Assembly (NCBI GenBank): GCA_039192515.1
Contig: JBCCXA010000012.1
Span: 33,328-97,327, forward strand
Reading direction: 5' to 3'
Origin: Verrucomicrobiota bacterium
Lineage (GTDB): Bacteria > Verrucomicrobiota > Verrucomicrobiia > Methylacidiphilales > JBCCWR01
DNA length: 64,000 nt
Both the position numbers and the translations under genes were made by a program. Below the pieces are notes generated by a model. That model saw only the letters and a list, made by a program, of their open reading frames with translations. It had not been told where the DNA came from and searched no databases. This document shows positions 1 through 7,967 of this stretch, piece by piece; position 1 is the stretch's first letter, and each line of letters begins with the position of its first letter.

Positions 1-2
1 CT

Positions 3-623
3 CTTTTAATCATTCCTAATTATCACCGCCAAGGTCTAATTTTTGAAGATTCTAATTCATTAGCTTTTCTAGAGCAAAGACTGGAAGCAGGAGATGATCT
101 TGTGCTCCATGGTTTTTATCATTTGGGCAAATTAGGCAGCCAAGGCAATTTTTTTATTAAAAATTTTTACACTGCGAATGAAGGAGAGTTCTGGGATTTA
201 ACAGATCAAGAATTTTCCGAACGTCTAGAAAAGGGAATGTTTTTTTGGAAGGAAAGAAATTGGCCATTAGATGGTTTTATTGCACCCGCTTGGTTATTGC
301 CCAAGGCTTATGACTTGCAACTAAGCAAGTTAGGTTTTCATTATACAACTCGTTTGAATAGCATTGAGCTGCTACAGAAAGGTAAGCAGATCCTCACGCA
401 GTCTTTGTGTTATAGCTCCAGAGCAGGGTGGAGGCGCCTTATTTCAAGACAATGGAATCCGTATCTTCTGAAGCGTCTTTGGGCAAATGACGTCATTCGC
501 CTAAGCTTACATCCTAATGATTTGGCATGGACACGGTGTCGTGCGCAAATTATTCAGATAGTTGAAATGATCTTGGCTAGAGGTTACCAACCGTTAACCT
601 ATGCGGAATATGCCAAAATGTGA
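3..623 (+). CDS. DUF2334-type polysaccharide deacetylase-like protein (5' end cut by window)
   Basis: The reading frame is open from the window edge to a TGA at 621-623, so the true start lies upstream. The visible part carries the DUF2334 pattern: an early LIIPNYHRQG stretch, the GDDLVLHGFYH segment with the two histidines expected of a metal-dependent carbohydrate esterase, then FIAPAW. DUF2334 proteins are predicted deacetylases related to NodB-type polysaccharide deacetylases; the substrate is unknown. The 3' end overlaps the next gene by 23 bases, which implies translational coupling and a shared role with the downstream glycosyltransferase in making or trimming a glycan or glycolipid. 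Family assignment is fairly secure; the role is inference. Confidence 0.72.
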   Translation, partial: LLIIPNYHRQGLIFEDSNSLAFLEQRLEAGDDLVLHGFYHLGKLGSQGNFFIKNFYTANEGEFWDLTDQEFSERLEKGMFFWKERNWPLDGFIAPAWLLPKAYDLQLSKLGFHYTTRLNSIELLQKGKQILTQSLCYSSRAGWRRLISRQWNPYLLKRLWANDVIRLSLHPNDLAWTRCRAQIIQIVEMILARGYQPLTYAEYAKM

Positions 624-3021
624 TTTAAATGTCCATTCGTGTTACTCAAACCGTCCTTCAGAATGGGTGCTTAGGCAACTGGGTATGCCCGAAAGCTATA
701 CTCGTCCCAAAGAGCTATACCAAAAGTTAAAAGCTAAAGGGGCTGATTATGTTACAATCACAGATCATAATACAATTGAGGGATGCTTAGATATTGTCGA
801 TCAAGCAGATGTTTTCATAAGCGAGGAGGTTACCACTTATTTTCCAGAGGATGGATGCAAAATACACCTTTTGTTATGGAATATTACTGAACAGCAGCAT
901 GCGACCGTTCAAGAAATCCGGAATAATATCTATGATTTAGTAAGCTACCTGAATCAAGCTGGTATAGCTCACGGAGTCGCTCACCCGTTGTATAGTATTA
1001 ATAATAAGTTATCAGTTGAGCATTTTGAAAAACTAATCTTGCTATTTAAGGTATTTGAGGGACTCAATGGAATCAGAGAGCCTCTTGCTCAAGAAGTCAC
1101 CGTAATGTGCTTAGAAGCTTTGTCTCAAGAAAGAGTAGAGCAACTAGCTCTAAAACATGAGCTTGAACCAATGGGAAAACAACCCTGGACTAAGTCATTA
1201 ACTGGGGGCTCAGATGATCATGGGGGGTTATACCCGGGAGCTGCTTGGACTGAAGTCTCCGAGGCAAAGGATATCGATTCTTTTCTAGCACAAGTCATGC
1301 AAGGACATTCTCGGGCTGTGGGCTCATGTGGAGATGCCTTAAGAGTTTCCAATAGCATGTACAATGTCGTCTATACCTATGCTTCTGATAAACTGAAGTA
1401 CAAAGCGCCAGTTGGGATGGACTTGCTTGGGAAGATTATGCAACGTTTTCTAGATGGGGAAAATCCTGCAAAGTTGTCCTTAGCAGAACGTATCGGTCAC
1501 GTGGCAGAATTTGTTCGTTCTGGTAAAGCATTGGATCTATTAAAACCTCCTGAGGCTGATCCTTCCATCAATCGTGAAATACTGAATTATTTCTTGGATC
1601 CTAAAGTAAGCCTAGATCTGGATCGCATTATTGCTTCAGAGAAAACTCCAAGCAGACGGACATTTAAAATGGCTTCCAAGATAGCCAATGACCTTTGCTT
1701 TCGTTTGTTTAATTCTTGTTTAAAGTGCATTAATAAGAATCAGTTTGTAGAGAGCTTACAACCACTTAGCGGATTTATCCCGATCGGTTTGAGTGTTACT
1801 CCATATATCTATTCCTTCTACAGCTTGCATGGCAATAGGAGGCTGTTGGAGCGCACTGCCAAAGCTATGATGCCGGACTTACCTAAGCAGCTTCAGAATA
1901 CGAAGAGAGCTTGGGTTACGGATACTTTGGAGGACGTCAATGGGGTCGCCAGAACTATACGGACCATGTGTTTGAGTGGTAAGAAACAAGGTGCTGATCT
2001 TGCTGTTGTGACGTCGCGATCAGAAATATCTATAAATGATATTCCGATTATGAATTTTGAACCAGTAGGCGAGTTTGAACTGCCAGAATATAAGCTTCAG
2101 AAATTAAGTTTTCCTCCTATTTTGGATATGATTGATTACATTGAACGGGAGAGATTTACAGAGTGTATTATCAGCACTCCTGGACCAGTGGGGCTTACAG
2201 CATTAGCTGCTGCAAAATTATTGGGCCTTAGAACATCCGGCATTTATCATACTGATTTTCCTCAATACGTAAGCATCCTAAGTGAAGATTATATGATGGA
2301 AACCTTGGCCTGGCAATTTATGCACTGGTTCTATTCACAACTCGATCTCGTTTATGTGAATTCAGAATTTTACAGGCAGTGTTGGATCGAGCGAGGCATT
2401 CCATCAAATAAGTTGAAGATTTTACCTAGAGGTCTTGACACAGAACTCTTTAACCCCAAGCACCGTAATGAAAATTATTGGAAGGCAAAAGGGGCTAATG
2501 GGCAAGTCCTTATTTATGTCGGCAGAGTCTCTAGGGAAAAGGAATTGGGCTTCTTAACAGAAGTTTACCGTGAAGTTAAGAAGACTTCTAGTCGGGTTTC
2601 TTTAGCCATTGTGGGAGAGGGGCCTTATAAGGAAGAAATGATGCAATTGTTACCCGACGCCATTTTTACAGGTATTTTGACCGGGCAAGAGTTAGGGGTT
2701 GCTTATGCCTCAGCCGATTTGTTCGTATTTCCAAGCACAACGGATACTTTTGGAAATGTTGTTATAGAGGCTATGGCAGCAGGTCTTCCTGTATTTGTTT
2801 CAGATATTGGAGGCCCCAAAGAACTGGTTGCTGAATTAGATCACTGCAAGATTTTGAAAGCTAAAGATCTCAGAGCATGGGTTGGCGCTATTTCAGAGTT
2901 CATGGACAATGGTCCGAGCCGCGAGACCCTTGATCGAACCGCTCGAAAAATGCAAAATGAACGAAGCTGGGATAGAGCTTTTGATGCTTTTTGGAAAGAT
3001 GGTTTAGAGTTTATAGATTAA
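601..3021 (+). CDS. PHP-domain / GT4 glycosyltransferase fusion protein
   Basis: An 806-residue two-part protein. The N-terminal ~300 residues are a PHP metallo-phosphoesterase-type domain: DLNVHS (H12), TITDHNT (D55, H56), GVAHPLY and GGSDDHGG supply the usual metal-binding His/Asp set. The C-terminal ~380 residues are a GT-B glycosyltransferase of family 4 type, with YVGRVSREKELG, DLFVFPSTTDTFGN and the donor-binding EAMAAGLPVFVSD motif. The sugar donor and acceptor cannot be read from sequence. ATG at 601 lies inside the preceding deacetylase gene; Met4 at 610 is an equally good start. The preceding DUF2334 gene and this one look like one operon for surface glycan or glycolipid assembly. 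PHP and GT domains on one chain are uncommon but known in bacterial gene sets. Confidence 0.85.
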   Translation: MRNMPKCDLNVHSCYSNRPSEWVLRQLGMPESYTRPKELYQKLKAKGADYVTITDHNTIEGCLDIVDQADVFISEEVTTYFPEDGCKIHLLLWNITEQQHATVQEIRNNIYDLVSYLNQAGIAHGVAHPLYSINNKLSVEHFEKLILLFKVFEGLNGIREPLAQEVTVMCLEALSQERVEQLALKHELEPMGKQPWTKSLTGGSDDHGGLYPGAAWTEVSEAKDIDSFLAQVMQGHSRAVGSCGDALRVSNSMYNVVYTYASDKLKYKAPVGMDLLGKIMQRFLDGENPAKLSLAERIGHVAEFVRSGKALDLLKPPEADPSINREILNYFLDPKVSLDLDRIIASEKTPSRRTFKMASKIANDLCFRLFNSCLKCINKNQFVESLQPLSGFIPIGLSVTPYIYSFYSLHGNRRLLERTAKAMMPDLPKQLQNTKRAWVTDTLEDVNGVARTIRTMCLSGKKQGADLAVVTSRSEISINDIPIMNFEPVGEFELPEYKLQKLSFPPILDMIDYIERERFTECIISTPGPVGLTALAAAKLLGLRTSGIYHTDFPQYVSILSEDYMMETLAWQFMHWFYSQLDLVYVNSEFYRQCWIERGIPSNKLKILPRGLDTELFNPKHRNENYWKAKGANGQVLIYVGRVSREKELGFLTEVYREVKKTSSRVSLAIVGEGPYKEEMMQLLPDAIFTGILTGQELGVAYASADLFVFPSTTDTFGNVVIEAMAAGLPVFVSDIGGPKELVAELDHCKILKAKDLRAWVGAISEFMDNGPSRETLDRTARKMQNERSWDRAFDAFWKDGLEFID

Positions 3022-3032
3022 ACCAAAGTCGT

Positions 3033-3176
3033 GTTACAGACACTTAAACATCTGCGCAACATCTTGGCTTCAAGAAACACATACTTTCCTAGTGGTATCA
3101 TCTTCTTGATACATCTTTGTTGACTCTCTTTTGCTTGTGGCTCAAGCTTTCATGAATCTCGTTCAACTTCTGTGAC
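3033..3176 (-). repeat. Dispersed intergenic repeat, copy 1 (short type, minus orientation)
   Basis: Read on the minus strand this stretch contains GAAGTTGAACGAGA, then GCTTGAGCCACAAG, AAAGAGAGTC and AAAGATGTATC, followed by GATGATACC and GCCAAGATGTTGCGCAGATG. The same blocks occur in the same order near 7.8, 10.9, 17.1, 33.0 (minus) and 37.9 kb. The rest of the gap (3022-3328) shows no gene. It lacks the ~95-base internal segment seen in the long copies. Confidence 0.8.
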
Positions 3177-3328
3177 ATCCTCCGGTTAGATAAATCCATT
3201 TCTAGTTTTTGTAGTGATTCAAAGTCTTTTGCAAAGGTTTGTGAGTAGATGCATTAGGTGTAGTTTTTAACGGAAAAGCTTTATAAAGTCATTGACTTTT
3301 AAAACTAACTAAGTTGTTATTGTGATGT

Positions 3329-4690
3329 ATGGCAGATATACCTGAAAAGAAACAGCCTCCAACACAACCATTGGGAAGGCAACCTGGGGGTGATTCCCAG
3401 CAAAAGCCCAAAGTCCCATTTCCTGATATTTCTAAAAAGACCGTAGCTTTAGACAGCGCTTCAAAGGCCGCGAACATAAAGAAAGAGACCATGCGGATCA
3501 GCTTGCCTCCGCGAACTGGTGCTTCTTCTGCCCCGCCTGCTGGCGCACCAAAGAGTGATCTTGTCGATAAAGCATCGATGAATGTAACTCGACCAATGGG
3601 TTCATCTTCTATTCCTGCACCACCATCTGAGGCTCCCACTGCAACTTTACCATTAAAACCTAAGGGTGAGGCACCAGATGTCGAAGCGACTGCTAAAATT
3701 CAGATCCCTGGAGCTAAACCACCTGGACTGACTGCTCCTGCACCTGGATCAGTTTCTACTGCAGTAAGGAGAACTGCTCAAGTTGAACCACCGGTGGGTA
3801 ATAAGCCTCCTGCACCACCAACTATGCCCCCTCCTCCTGCTCCTCCTGCACCAACGGGCGCGGCACCAGTGCCGGTATCACCTTTACCCAAGCCACCTGT
3901 GCCACCACCGCCAGCAAGTGTAGCACCTGTACCACCTTTACCTAAGCCACCTGTCCCGCCACCAGCAGCAAGTGCAGCACCCCCCTCCCCTGCACCGCCT
4001 TTACCGAAACCACCAGCACCTCCCGTTGCTGGAGCAACACCGGCGCCTCTGCCCAAACCAACAGCATCTCCTGCAGCGAGCGCCGCAGCACCTCCTCCCG
4101 TACCGCCTTTACCCAAACCACCTATGCCACCGCCGGCAGCAGGTGCAGTACCTGCACCACCCATGCCTAAGCCCCCTGTGCCGCCGCCAGCGCCAGGTGC
4201 TGCCCCTCCCCCTCCATCTGCTAAATCACCCTCTTCTGCTAAAAGTGATGAAAGCTCATCTCTAGGTAAAACTATGGCGCTAAAGATGCCACCGGCAGCT
4301 CCTAGCAAACTTGGAGGGGCACCAACGCCCAAGCCTCCAAGTGCACCAATGGGTAAACCCCAGCAGCCTTCACCAATGCCAGCTCCTGGGGCTAGTATTC
4401 AGGCAGGAGGTCCTCTCGGACAGAAAAAATCAGCTCCTGCCCCAATGCCCAGTCCGGGTGCACAACAGCATAAAGGACCTGTTCCAGGTGCAAGTGGTGC
4501 TCCGGCAGCATCCCCCAGGAATCCTATGCCAGCACCAGCACCGCAATCAGCAACACCATCACCGGCTTCAGCTCCTATGCCGGTTGTACCGCAGCAGGCT
4601 TCAGGAGGTAATGCGACATCTGTCCTAGCTATGATATGCTCACTAGCGAGTCTTATCGTTCTAGCATTGGTCTACACAGATGTGATTTGA
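3329..4690 (+). CDS. Proline-rich low-complexity protein with a C-terminal membrane anchor
   Basis: A 453-residue protein of unknown function. Residues 1-140 are Lys/Ser/Thr/Pro-rich and contain ETMRISLPPR; residues ~170-300 carry about six diverged units built on PLPKPPxPPPAAS; residues ~300-425 stay Pro/Ala/Ser-rich. The last ~22 residues (SVLAMICSLASLIVLALVY) form one hydrophobic helix ending four residues from the C-terminus. There is no N-terminal signal peptide, so the chain looks tail-anchored with a long extended cytoplasmic (or translocated) stalk. The six units are recognisable at DNA level between about 3880 and 4200, so copy number may vary between strains. Other long open frames over this DNA are composition artefacts. 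No enzymatic domain is seen. Confidence 0.75.
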   Translation: MADIPEKKQPPTQPLGRQPGGDSQQKPKVPFPDISKKTVALDSASKAANIKKETMRISLPPRTGASSAPPAGAPKSDLVDKASMNVTRPMGSSSIPAPPSEAPTATLPLKPKGEAPDVEATAKIQIPGAKPPGLTAPAPGSVSTAVRRTAQVEPPVGNKPPAPPTMPPPPAPPAPTGAAPVPVSPLPKPPVPPPPASVAPVPPLPKPPVPPPAASAAPPSPAPPLPKPPAPPVAGATPAPLPKPTASPAASAAAPPPVPPLPKPPMPPPAAGAVPAPPMPKPPVPPPAPGAAPPPPSAKSPSSAKSDESSSLGKTMALKMPPAAPSKLGGAPTPKPPSAPMGKPQQPSPMPAPGASIQAGGPLGQKKSAPAPMPSPGAQQHKGPVPGASGAPAASPRNPMPAPAPQSATPSPASAPMPVVPQQASGGNATSVLAMICSLASLIVLALVYTDVI

Positions 4691-4771
4691 TTGACGTTAA
4701 ATAACCGCTGCTTGATAGAAATTTGGGATTTCCGAGTTGCTTTTTTTAGAAGCTGATTCAGGTTATTGATT

Positions 4772-5098
4772 ATGGCAAGTGATAATGTAGTCGAATTAAG
4801 TTCTGATTCTTTTCAGGAAAAGGTTTTAAATAATGATGGAACTGTCTTGGTTGATTTTTGGGCAGAGTGGTGCGGTCCATGTAAGATGATAGCACCTTTA
4901 TTGGACGAAGTGGCTGATGCTAACGTTGGCAAGGTAACTATCACAAAGGTAGATGTAGATAAAAATAAGGAGTTAGCCTCTCAATATGATGTGCGTGCAA
5001 TACCAACCATGCTAATTTTTGAAGGAGGCGAGTTAAAGGATAAGCTGGTGGGTATGACTTCAAAAGCTAATCTGGAAGAAAAGCTAGGTCTTTCTTAG
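4772..5098 (+). CDS. trxA: Thioredoxin
   Basis: A 108-residue single-domain thioredoxin. It has the canonical WCGPC redox site in FWAEWCGPCKMIAPLLDE, the cis-proline loop AIPTM, and the usual C-terminal glycine-containing strand and helix. It reduces protein disulfides in the cytoplasm using thioredoxin reductase. ATG at 4772 (MASDNVVEL) is chosen because it gives the standard family length; an in-frame TTG at 4766 adds only two residues. Its 3' end overlaps the convergent kinase gene by 15 bases, so the two stop regions are interleaved and no intergenic terminator is possible. Confidence 0.97.
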   Translation: MASDNVVELSSDSFQEKVLNNDGTVLVDFWAEWCGPCKMIAPLLDEVADANVGKVTITKVDVDKNKELASQYDVRAIPTMLIFEGGELKDKLVGMTSKANLEEKLGLS

Positions 5099-6127
5099 AT
5101 TTTTCCTCCTTTGTGATTCTAATTCAAGTAGTTTTGTAGATAGCTTTTGCAGGTGCTGCAAGTTTCCACTGTAATAGGTGCAGTCCAGTAGGTTAATAAG
5201 ACCTTGCTTAATATAAGATAAATACTCAGCTTTATGCTTTTTAAGTCCTAAGAATCCGTAAGCACCCAAAGCTTGCATGAGGCGTTGAGCAGATGCTTCA
5301 TAAAAACTTAGAAGAAAATTTTCCCAAGTTGGAATGGATGTTATTGGATCATGTCTAAGTTGATCATAATAATATTCGAGTAGATCGATTCTCTCTTTGT
5401 GTTTGAAGTCAACATAAGGATCATAAAGTAATGAGCCTAGGTCGTAGTAGGCAGAACCACCTCTAATGCCTTGGAAATCTATGAGGTAGGTCGAGTCATC
5501 ACTGAGCATGATATTCTGCGATTGAAAGTCTCGATGAATGAGGCAGGTAGGTGTTTGCATTAGCCTTTCCTCTAACCTGCCTAATTCTTCTCCAAGTTTC
5601 ATAGCCTCGTGTTCATTGAGTTCTATTTCGAAATATGCGTTGATGAGGTTTTCTAAAAAGTAATGGTGCTCCCATTCATACAAGCCAACATTGAAACTAG
5701 GTAAGGTAATTAAATCCGTTTTTCGCGCGAGCGGTAGCCCCTTGTGATGAAGAATATTCACTTGCTTTAGTGCTTTACGGTAAAACTCACGACGTATTAT
5801 CCAGTCTTCATCTCGAATGGAGTAGAGATCACTCTGTCCAACATCCTCCATCCAGATAATTTTATTCCTCTCATCATGTTCAAAGATAAGCGGGACTTGA
5901 ATATTTAGCTTTTTAAGAAAACGGGCAATATCTGCGTAGAGACTATTTTCTTTTTTTTGGTCATTGTACAGAAGGACTATAAATGAGGGGTGTGATCGCG
6001 TATGAAACCTGTAAAAGAAACGATCAGAGCCTCCTTGAACAATAGGGGTAACTGTAAACTGTGCGTCAGGACTCAAGCCTAAGGCTCTACGAGTACTCTC
6101 AAAAAGTTCATTTTTATTTGGAATCAT
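5084..6127 (-). CDS. amgK: Aminoglycoside-phosphotransferase-fold sugar kinase, AmgK-like
   Basis: A 347-residue APH/choline-kinase-fold protein. The catalytic loop is LIHRDFQSQNIM and the metal-binding DFQG follows at YLIDFQGIRGG. DFQSQN with DFQG is typical of the COG3178 cell-wall phosphotransferase group to which Pseudomonas AmgK (anomeric MurNAc/GlcNAc kinase) belongs. The gene directly follows, with a 14-base overlap, a MurU-like nucleotidyltransferase, the known AmgK partner. In that pathway AmgK makes MurNAc-1-phosphate and MurU makes UDP-MurNAc, bypassing de novo synthesis. Assignment rests on the pairing and motifs; another sugar-1-phosphate route remains possible. Confidence 0.7.
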   Translation of the reverse strand: MIPNKNELFESTRRALGLSPDAQFTVTPIVQGGSDRFFYRFHTRSHPSFIVLLYNDQKKENSLYADIARFLKKLNIQVPLIFEHDERNKIIWMEDVGQSDLYSIRDEDWIIRREFYRKALKQVNILHHKGLPLARKTDLITLPSFNVGLYEWEHHYFLENLINAYFEIELNEHEAMKLGEELGRLEERLMQTPTCLIHRDFQSQNIMLSDDSTYLIDFQGIRGGSAYYDLGSLLYDPYVDFKHKERIDLLEYYYDQLRHDPITSIPTWENFLLSFYEASAQRLMQALGAYGFLGLKKHKAEYLSYIKQGLINLLDCTYYSGNLQHLQKLSTKLLELESQRRKNLRKT

Positions 6128-6845
6128 GAGGAGCCTGTTTTTCGTATGCTTTTTGAATGCGGTTAAACTCGTCGTGAGTACCTATGTCGGACCAATGGCC
6201 CTCATCAATGAGTAAGGAGTTAATACTTTCTTTTTTGCGTAGCATGTCAAGGAATGTTGAGATAACTGAGATTTTAGTATTGGGTGGGATTCGATTTAAG
6301 AATGATGTTTGGACCACATAAATAGAGGCAAATAAGCAATCTCGGGCAGACGGGCGTTTAAGTTCATGACGGATATCAACAATCTGTCCATTTTCATCAG
6401 TATTGACATGGAGTGGTCCATTCTTAGATCTTAGAGCAAGCGTGACCTCTGAAGATTTCATGAAATGGTGATGCAAAAGCTTTTCAATAGGGAGGTTGGT
6501 CATAATATCTCCATTATAGACTATTAAATTCTCATCTTCTTGAACGAGGTCTATAATATTACGAACACCTCCACCTGTATCTAAAATCTCGGGATGCTCA
6601 TGGCGGAAAATAAGAGGGATACCTTTCCACTCTCTTTCCGGAAAAGTTTGATCATAGATATGATGTAGATGATGTGTATTGATAATTATTCGTTGAATGC
6701 CTGTTTGAATAAGGTGGTCAAAAACATAAGTAATGATGGGACGTCCACCAATTCTAAGGAGTGGTTTCGGACATTGATTGGTTAGAGGTTTGAGGCGCGT
6801 TCCAAATCCTGCACCCAGGATAAAGGCTGTCGTGACTTTTTTCAC
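6114..6845 (-). CDS. murU: Sugar-1-phosphate nucleotidyltransferase, MurU-like
   Basis: A 243-residue nucleotidyltransferase with the N-terminal signature FILGAGFGTRLKPLT and PKPLLRIGGRPII, followed by YNGDIMTNLP for the metal-binding Asp. The compact length, without a left-handed beta-helix acyltransferase domain, fits MurU (MurNAc-1-phosphate uridylyltransferase) or a small mannose-1-phosphate guanylyltransferase. It is the first gene of a two-gene minus-strand operon with the AmgK-like kinase (14-base overlap), which favours peptidoglycan sugar recycling. It is divergent from the lysozyme-like gene with almost no space between the starts, so promoters must lie inside the opposing coding regions. 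Confidence 0.72.
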   Translation of the reverse strand: MKKVTTAFILGAGFGTRLKPLTNQCPKPLLRIGGRPIITYVFDHLIQTGIQRIIINTHHLHHIYDQTFPEREWKGIPLIFRHEHPEILDTGGGVRNIIDLVQEDENLIVYNGDIMTNLPIEKLLHHHFMKSSEVTLALRSKNGPLHVNTDENGQIVDIRHELKRPSARDCLFASIYVVQTSFLNRIPPNTKISVISTFLDMLRKKESINSLLIDEGHWSDIGTHDEFNRIQKAYEKQAPHDSK

Positions 6846-6866
6846 TGGATGGAGATAATGGGGGAG

Positions 6867-7703
6867 ATGAATTCATTTTTAAAGCTCTCTTTGTATCTAG
6901 TCCACATTGTCTTTTTAGCAGATTTCATAGCATCCTATGCATATGGAGCTCCTACAAAATCCAAGATATCACTTGATGATGAAGATGCCATGCGTATTGG
7001 AAAAATGATATGGAAGAACGAATGCGGAGGAACGATCTCTGGTCTAACCATGTGGAATCCAGGGGAAGAATTCCCTTCGTTAGGTATAGGACATTTTATT
7101 TGGTATCCAGTGGGTTATGAAGGCCCATTTGATGAAAGCTTTCCTAAACTCATAGCTTTTATGAAAGAAGAGGGGGTAGAAGTGCCTCAATGGCTTGTTG
7201 ATCAAGTCGAGAAAAAAGGTGGTTCTCCGTGGTTGAGTCGAGATGCCTTTGAAAAGTCGAAAGATGGTAGTGAAATGACTCAACTGAGGCTTTTTCTTAA
7301 AGAAACGATACCTGTCCAAGCGCGCTATACGGCAAGAAGATCTGAACAAGCTCTAGGCAAGATAACAAAAGGGCTATCTCCTCAGAGGACTCGCAGGGTC
7401 CGTGATCAATTTTACCGTGTAGCAGGTCATCCACATGGTATTTATGCGCTTGTTGATTATGTGAACTTTAAGGGTGAAGGAATTAGAGAATCCGAACGAT
7501 ATGCAGGGAAGGGCTGGGGACTGCTACAAGTCTTAGAGGAGATGAAAGGGGAAGAGGAAGGTCTTGCTGCCTTGGATGCTTTTGCTGATGCGGCTATTTT
7601 TGTTCTAAACAGAAGAATCCAAAACTCGGATCCCAAGCGGGGAGAAAAAAGGTGGAAGTTAGGCTGGGAAAACCGTTGCAATAGCTACCGGGTTAGCAAA
7701 TAA
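6867..7703 (+). CDS. Secreted lysozyme-like conserved protein
   Basis: Begins with a signal peptide (MNSFLKLSLYLVHIVFLADF, then ...SYAYGA). The mature part holds a conserved pattern: NECGGTISGLTMW, then FPSLGIGHFIW, then YALVDYVNFKGEG and GWGLLQVLEEM, ending LGWENRCNSY. The order Glu, short loop, GIGH recalls the E-(D)-T active site of GH24/T4-type lysozymes (E...TIGIGH), so a periplasmic muralytic role is plausible but unproven. ATG at 6867 is favoured because it gives a clean signal peptide; in-frame ATGs at 6849 and 6858 add acidic residues in front. Its divergent neighbours are the AmgK/MurU-like genes, consistent with a wall-turnover setting. Confidence 0.7.
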   Translation: MNSFLKLSLYLVHIVFLADFIASYAYGAPTKSKISLDDEDAMRIGKMIWKNECGGTISGLTMWNPGEEFPSLGIGHFIWYPVGYEGPFDESFPKLIAFMKEEGVEVPQWLVDQVEKKGGSPWLSRDAFEKSKDGSEMTQLRLFLKETIPVQARYTARRSEQALGKITKGLSPQRTRRVRDQFYRVAGHPHGIYALVDYVNFKGEGIRESERYAGKGWGLLQVLEEMKGEEEGLAALDAFADAAIFVLNRRIQNSDPKRGEKRWKLGWENRCNSYRVSK

Positions 7704-7756
7704 CTTCTAGAAGTATTACTTTTCAATATTATTTAAAACTCTAAGTTAAAAGCGAA

Positions 7757-7932
7757 TGGTGTCATGGAAGTTGAACGAGAGGCGTAAAAACTTCAGCTAC
7801 AAGAAAAAGGGAGTCGACGAAAATGTATCAATAAGGTGATCCCTTAGGGAGACTCTATGTTTCCTGGAGAGAAGATTTTTAGGCCTCAATGACATCATTT
7901 AAATTAAAATAAGTTTATTCCGGCAATTCATG
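7757..7932 (+). repeat. Dispersed intergenic repeat, copy 2 (short type)
   Basis: Contains GAAGTTGAACGAGAGGCGTA, CTTCAGCTACAAG, GGGAGTCGACGAA, AGGTGATCCCTTAG and a 3' block AGGCCTCAATGACATCATTT that matches copy 6 (AAGCCTCTATGATATCATTT). It fills most of the 264-base gap upstream of trkA. No start codon, ribosome site or tRNA fold is seen in it. Confidence 0.8.
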
Positions 7933-7967
7933 AAAAAAGTAGAAAGTATTTTTGCTATTTCAAGCTA

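Noticed and set aside
3880..4200. Tandem DNA repeats considered as a CRISPR array
   Set aside because: Units are coding, in frame and diverged, with no unique spacers or cas genes.
3778..4332. Long minus-strand and alternate-frame open frames across the proline-rich gene
   Set aside because: They arise from GC-rich Pro/Ala codon repeats read in other frames (Gly- or Leu/Pro-rich text without domains); the plus-strand frame alone has a plausible start, anchor and context.
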